Assembly (NCBI RefSeq): GCF_002901445.1
Contig: NZ_PPPD01000001.1
Location: 1,401,501 to 1,465,500 of the forward strand
Reading direction: 5' to 3'
Length of the DNA stretch: 64,000 bases
Origin: Deinococcus koreensis
Lineage (GTDB): Bacteria > Deinococcota > Deinococci > Deinococcales > Deinococcaceae
Of the stretch, positions 62,098 to 64,000 are shown in pieces; position 1 is the first letter of the stretch, and every line of letters begins with the position of its first letter. A program made the position numbers and the translations under genes. The notes beneath the pieces were generated by a model. It did not search any database and had not been told where the DNA came from. It worked only from the letters and a program-made list of their open reading frames with translations.

Positions 62098-62606
62098 GGG
62101 CGCACCGGCTCACTGTTGGGATCGGTGGGCCGCTCACCGACCGCGTTCCCGCCGATCGCGCGGAAGCTGTCCACGCGCACCGGGGCCACCCGCGCCGCGA
62201 AGTCCTGGGGCAGCTCGCGCGGCTGGTGGGCCTCGTCCACGCTGACCTGCACGCCACGCGCCAGGGCACAGGGGCGGCCGTCTGCCAGGAAGCGCGAGAC
62301 CGTGACCCAGCTCGTGCGCCCCACCCGCTCGATCAGGGTTTCGATCACCAGTTCGTGCTCCAGACGGATCTCGGCCAGATAGTCGAGTTCCAGCCGCGCC
62401 AGCACGGACAGGTCGTCCACATCCCCGAGACCCAGTTCCTGCGAGAGCGCGATGCGCGACACCTCCAGATATTCGGCGTAGCGGGCGTTGTTCACATGGC
62501 CCATGGCGTCCAGATCGCTGTAGCGCAGCTGGATCACGCAGCGGTGGGCATCGGGCCAGTTGAGCGCCGGGATACGGCCCGCCGGGGGGGTGGTCTGTGC
62601 GGTCAT
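62094..62606 (-). CDS. hotdog-fold acyl-CoA thioesterase
   Basis: A 170-aa protein of the 4-hydroxybenzoyl-CoA thioesterase/FcbC-type hotdog family. The active-site motif is RYSDLDAMGHVNNARYAEYL, with the catalytic Asp in YSDLD; the second strand FLADGRPCALARGVQVSVD also fits. The acyl-CoA substrate is unknown. The ATG at 62606 follows TACACT by 6 nt; a longer frame to 62663 would run over that promoter. Confidence 0.87.
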   Translation of the reverse strand: MTAQTTPPAGRIPALNWPDAHRCVIQLRYSDLDAMGHVNNARYAEYLEVSRIALSQELGLGDVDDLSVLARLELDYLAEIRLEHELVIETLIERVGRTSWVTVSRFLADGRPCALARGVQVSVDEAHQPRELPQDFAARVAPVRVDSFRAIGGNAVGERPTDPNSEPVRP

Positions 62607-62696
62607 GGGCCCAGTGTAGTGGCACCGGCTGGCGGCACCGGACAGAGCGGCCCGGTCTCCCATCCGCCGCGCGTTCCCGGCGGTATGCTGGCCCGG

Positions 62697-63074
62697 ATGG
62701 ACGACGCCCCACCCTCTGTGCCCCCCCGCCCGCGCGGGTCGTGGTGGCGGCGCGCGGCGCGGCTGCCCCTGGCCTTGATGCTAACCAGCCTGCTGGCCGC
62801 GCTGGGCATCGTGCAGTTGTCGTTCCAGCTCGCCAACACGGGCTACCGCACCCTGAGCTGGACCCAGCAGCACCGCCAGACCGAGGCGCGGATCGCCGCC
62901 CTGGAGAGCGATATCCGGATCCTGCAGGACGCCCGGGCGGCGGCCAACGATCCGCAGTACCTGCGTCAGCTGGCGCGCTGCCAGGGCTTCGTGGGCGCCG
63001 ACGAGAAGGTCGTCGTGTCGCCCAGCGCGCCCGACGTGCCCGGCGAGAACTGCCAGATGGTGCGGCTGCCGTAG
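62697..63074 (+). CDS. FtsB/DivIC-like septum formation initiator protein
   Basis: A 125-aa bitopic membrane protein: a basic cytoplasmic start, one transmembrane helix (LPLALMLTSLLAALGIVQ), a coiled coil (QTEARIAALESDIRILQDA) and a conserved DPQYLRQLARCQGFV motif, the plan of FtsB/DivIC, which help assemble the division septum. The ATG lies 7 nt after TATGCT. The assignment rests on architecture, as the family is poorly conserved. Confidence 0.75.
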   Translation: MDDAPPSVPPRPRGSWWRRAARLPLALMLTSLLAALGIVQLSFQLANTGYRTLSWTQQHRQTEARIAALESDIRILQDARAAANDPQYLRQLARCQGFVGADEKVVVSPSAPDVPGENCQMVRLP

Positions 63075-63158
63075 GAACCCGGAGGCCCGGGCACAGGACG
63101 CGGGCCGGCCTTCGAATCGAGCGCAGCCGGCCGGTGAATCGAGACCTTCACCCCGACG

Positions 63159-64000
63159 TCAATTCACCCGGTCGAGGATCAGGTCGTCGGGCACCGGGGC
63201 CAGGGCGCTGATGCTCAGGCCGGAGCGCACCAGGTCGCGGGCCGTCTCCAGGCCTCGGCCGTCACGGTGGTAGAGGCGCAGCACGGCCTCGCCCGCCTGC
63301 ACCGCCTCGCCGGGCTTCCTGAGCAGCTCCACGCCGACCCCGTGGTCGATCGCCTCGCCCTTGCGCTCGCGGCCACCGCCCAGGGCCAGCACGGCGCGGC
63401 CCACGCTCAGGGCGTCGATGCGCTCCACGAAGCCGCCCACGGGCGCGCCCACGTCCTCGCGCCCGGGCGCCACGTCCAGCCGCTCCGGGTGGTCGACCAG
63501 CGTGGGGTCGCCGCCCTGGGCCGCGATGAAGGCGCGGAATTTCGCCAGGGCGCTGCCGTCTTCCAGGGTGGTGCGCGCCCGCGCCTCGGCCTGGGTCTCG
63601 TCCTCGCCCTGGGCGGCCAGCGCCTCCACCGCCAGGGCCACGCACAGCTCGGTCAGGTCGTGCGGGCCCTCGCCGCGCAGGGTCGCCAGGGCCTCGCGCA
63701 CCTCCAGCGAGTTGCCGGCCATGTGGCCCAGGGGCGTGTCCATGTCGGTGAGCACGGCGCGCACCTGCCGCCCCGCCCGCGTGCCGATGTCCACCATGGC
63801 GCGGGCCAGCGCCCGGCCGTCGTCCAGCGTCCGCATGAAGGCCCCGGCGCCCACCTTCACGTCCAGCACCACCGTGTGCGCGCCCGAGGCCAGCTTCTTG
63901 CTCATGATGGAGGAGGCGATCAGCGGCAGACAGTCCACGGTGGCGGTCACGTCGCGCAGGGCGTACAGCTTGCCGTCGGCGGGCGCCAGATCCCTGCTCT
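63159..64000 (-). CDS. pyrimidine-nucleoside (thymidine) phosphorylase, N-terminus beyond the window
   Basis: Phosphorolyses thymidine or uridine to base and sugar 1-phosphate in nucleoside salvage. The visible part (about 280 aa to the stop) includes [20 protein letters not shown] with the Ser-Lys of the phosphate/base site, [11 protein letters not shown] and [19 protein letters not shown] with GVGVELL, as in DeoA/Pdp. The start lies past base 64000. The broad-specificity pyrimidine form (pdp) and deoA cannot be separated here. Confidence 0.92.
   Translation of the reverse strand, partial: SRDLAPADGKLYALRDVTATVDCLPLIASSIMSKKLASGAHTVVLDVKVGAGAFMRTLDDGRALARAMVDIGTRAGRQVRAVLTDMDTPLGHMAGNSLEVREALATLRGEGPHDLTELCVALAVEALAAQGEDETQAEARARTTLEDGSALAKFRAFIAAQGGDPTLVDHPERLDVAPGREDVGAPVGGFVERIDALSVGRAVLALGGGRERKGEAIDHGVGVELLRKPGEAVQAGEAVLRLYHRDGRGLETARDLVRSGLSISALAPVPDDLILDRVN

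Overview
The window is about 64 kb of very GC-rich, densely packed bacterial chromosome that I read as Deinococcus (Deinococcota). The support is a short RNase II of the D. radiodurans type, a DUF2089/DUF4097 operon, an HspR-type HAIR operator in front of dnaK, a LysN-like aminotransferase, and about 20 genes whose -10 box (TANNNT) lies only 6-7 nt before the start codon. That spacing predicts leaderless mRNAs, which are known to be common in this genus. There are no rRNA or tRNA genes that I can see, no CRISPR array, no prophage and no complete IS element. The species cannot be fixed from the sequence alone.

Layout. 1-4.8 kb: two fabH paralogues (the first cut by the window edge), each behind the same palindromic operator, enclosing a GH13 glucosidase and a luciferase-like oxidoreductase that overlap by 4 nt. 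4.9-14 kb: trigger factor, an O-acetylhomoserine sulfhydrylase-like enzyme, MscL, endonuclease III, an MFS transporter, a coiled-coil zinc-ribbon protein, L-asparaginase and HemC. 13.9-16.5 kb: an unusual minus-strand operon (VNGGN-repeat DUF4097-like protein, two small basic ORFs, a 218-aa protein, a DUF2089 regulator). Three of its proteins share one short helical motif; it is my best candidate for a poorly described system, probably for envelope stress. 16.6-25.8 kb: RNase II, small proteins, agmatine deiminase, a duplicated GNAT protein, VOC and DsbA-like proteins, and a molybdate module (HTH-PBP regulator, ModA, ModB) without ModC.

25.8-34.6 kb: K+ channel, threonine synthase, an ABC-2 exporter, a DUF1349 protein and a two-component system whose kinase is frameshifted near its end, then N-carbamoylputrescine amidase. 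With the agmatine deiminase at 18.9 kb, the amidase makes the agmatine-to-putrescine route. 34.9-39.2 kb: RpiR regulator plus a sugar ABC importer (binding protein and two permeases, no ATPase). 39.2-43.8 kb: dnaK, grpE, a VF530-type gene and dnaJ, under a strong promoter with the HAIR element. 43.9-64 kb: mainly metabolism and secreted proteins: CBS protein, HxlR/SDR divergent pair, subtilisin-like protease, class II aldolase, aminotransferase, 2-oxoacid:ferredoxin oxidoreductase korAB, a nitronate-monooxygenase-like enzyme, a secreted S33 peptidase, a ROK kinase lacking the zinc cysteines, a thioesterase, an FtsB-like protein and a partial pyrimidine-nucleoside phosphorylase.

Intergenic space is rich in small repeats: two large hairpin elements with compensatory changes (37.2 and 41.6 kb), 14-bp and 16-bp tandem repeats (25.8, 26.9 and 28.6 kb), and a GGTGATGG-type repeat that has entered the start of a coding region at 42.5 kb. 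Many adjacent genes overlap by ATGA or GTGA, indicating translational coupling.
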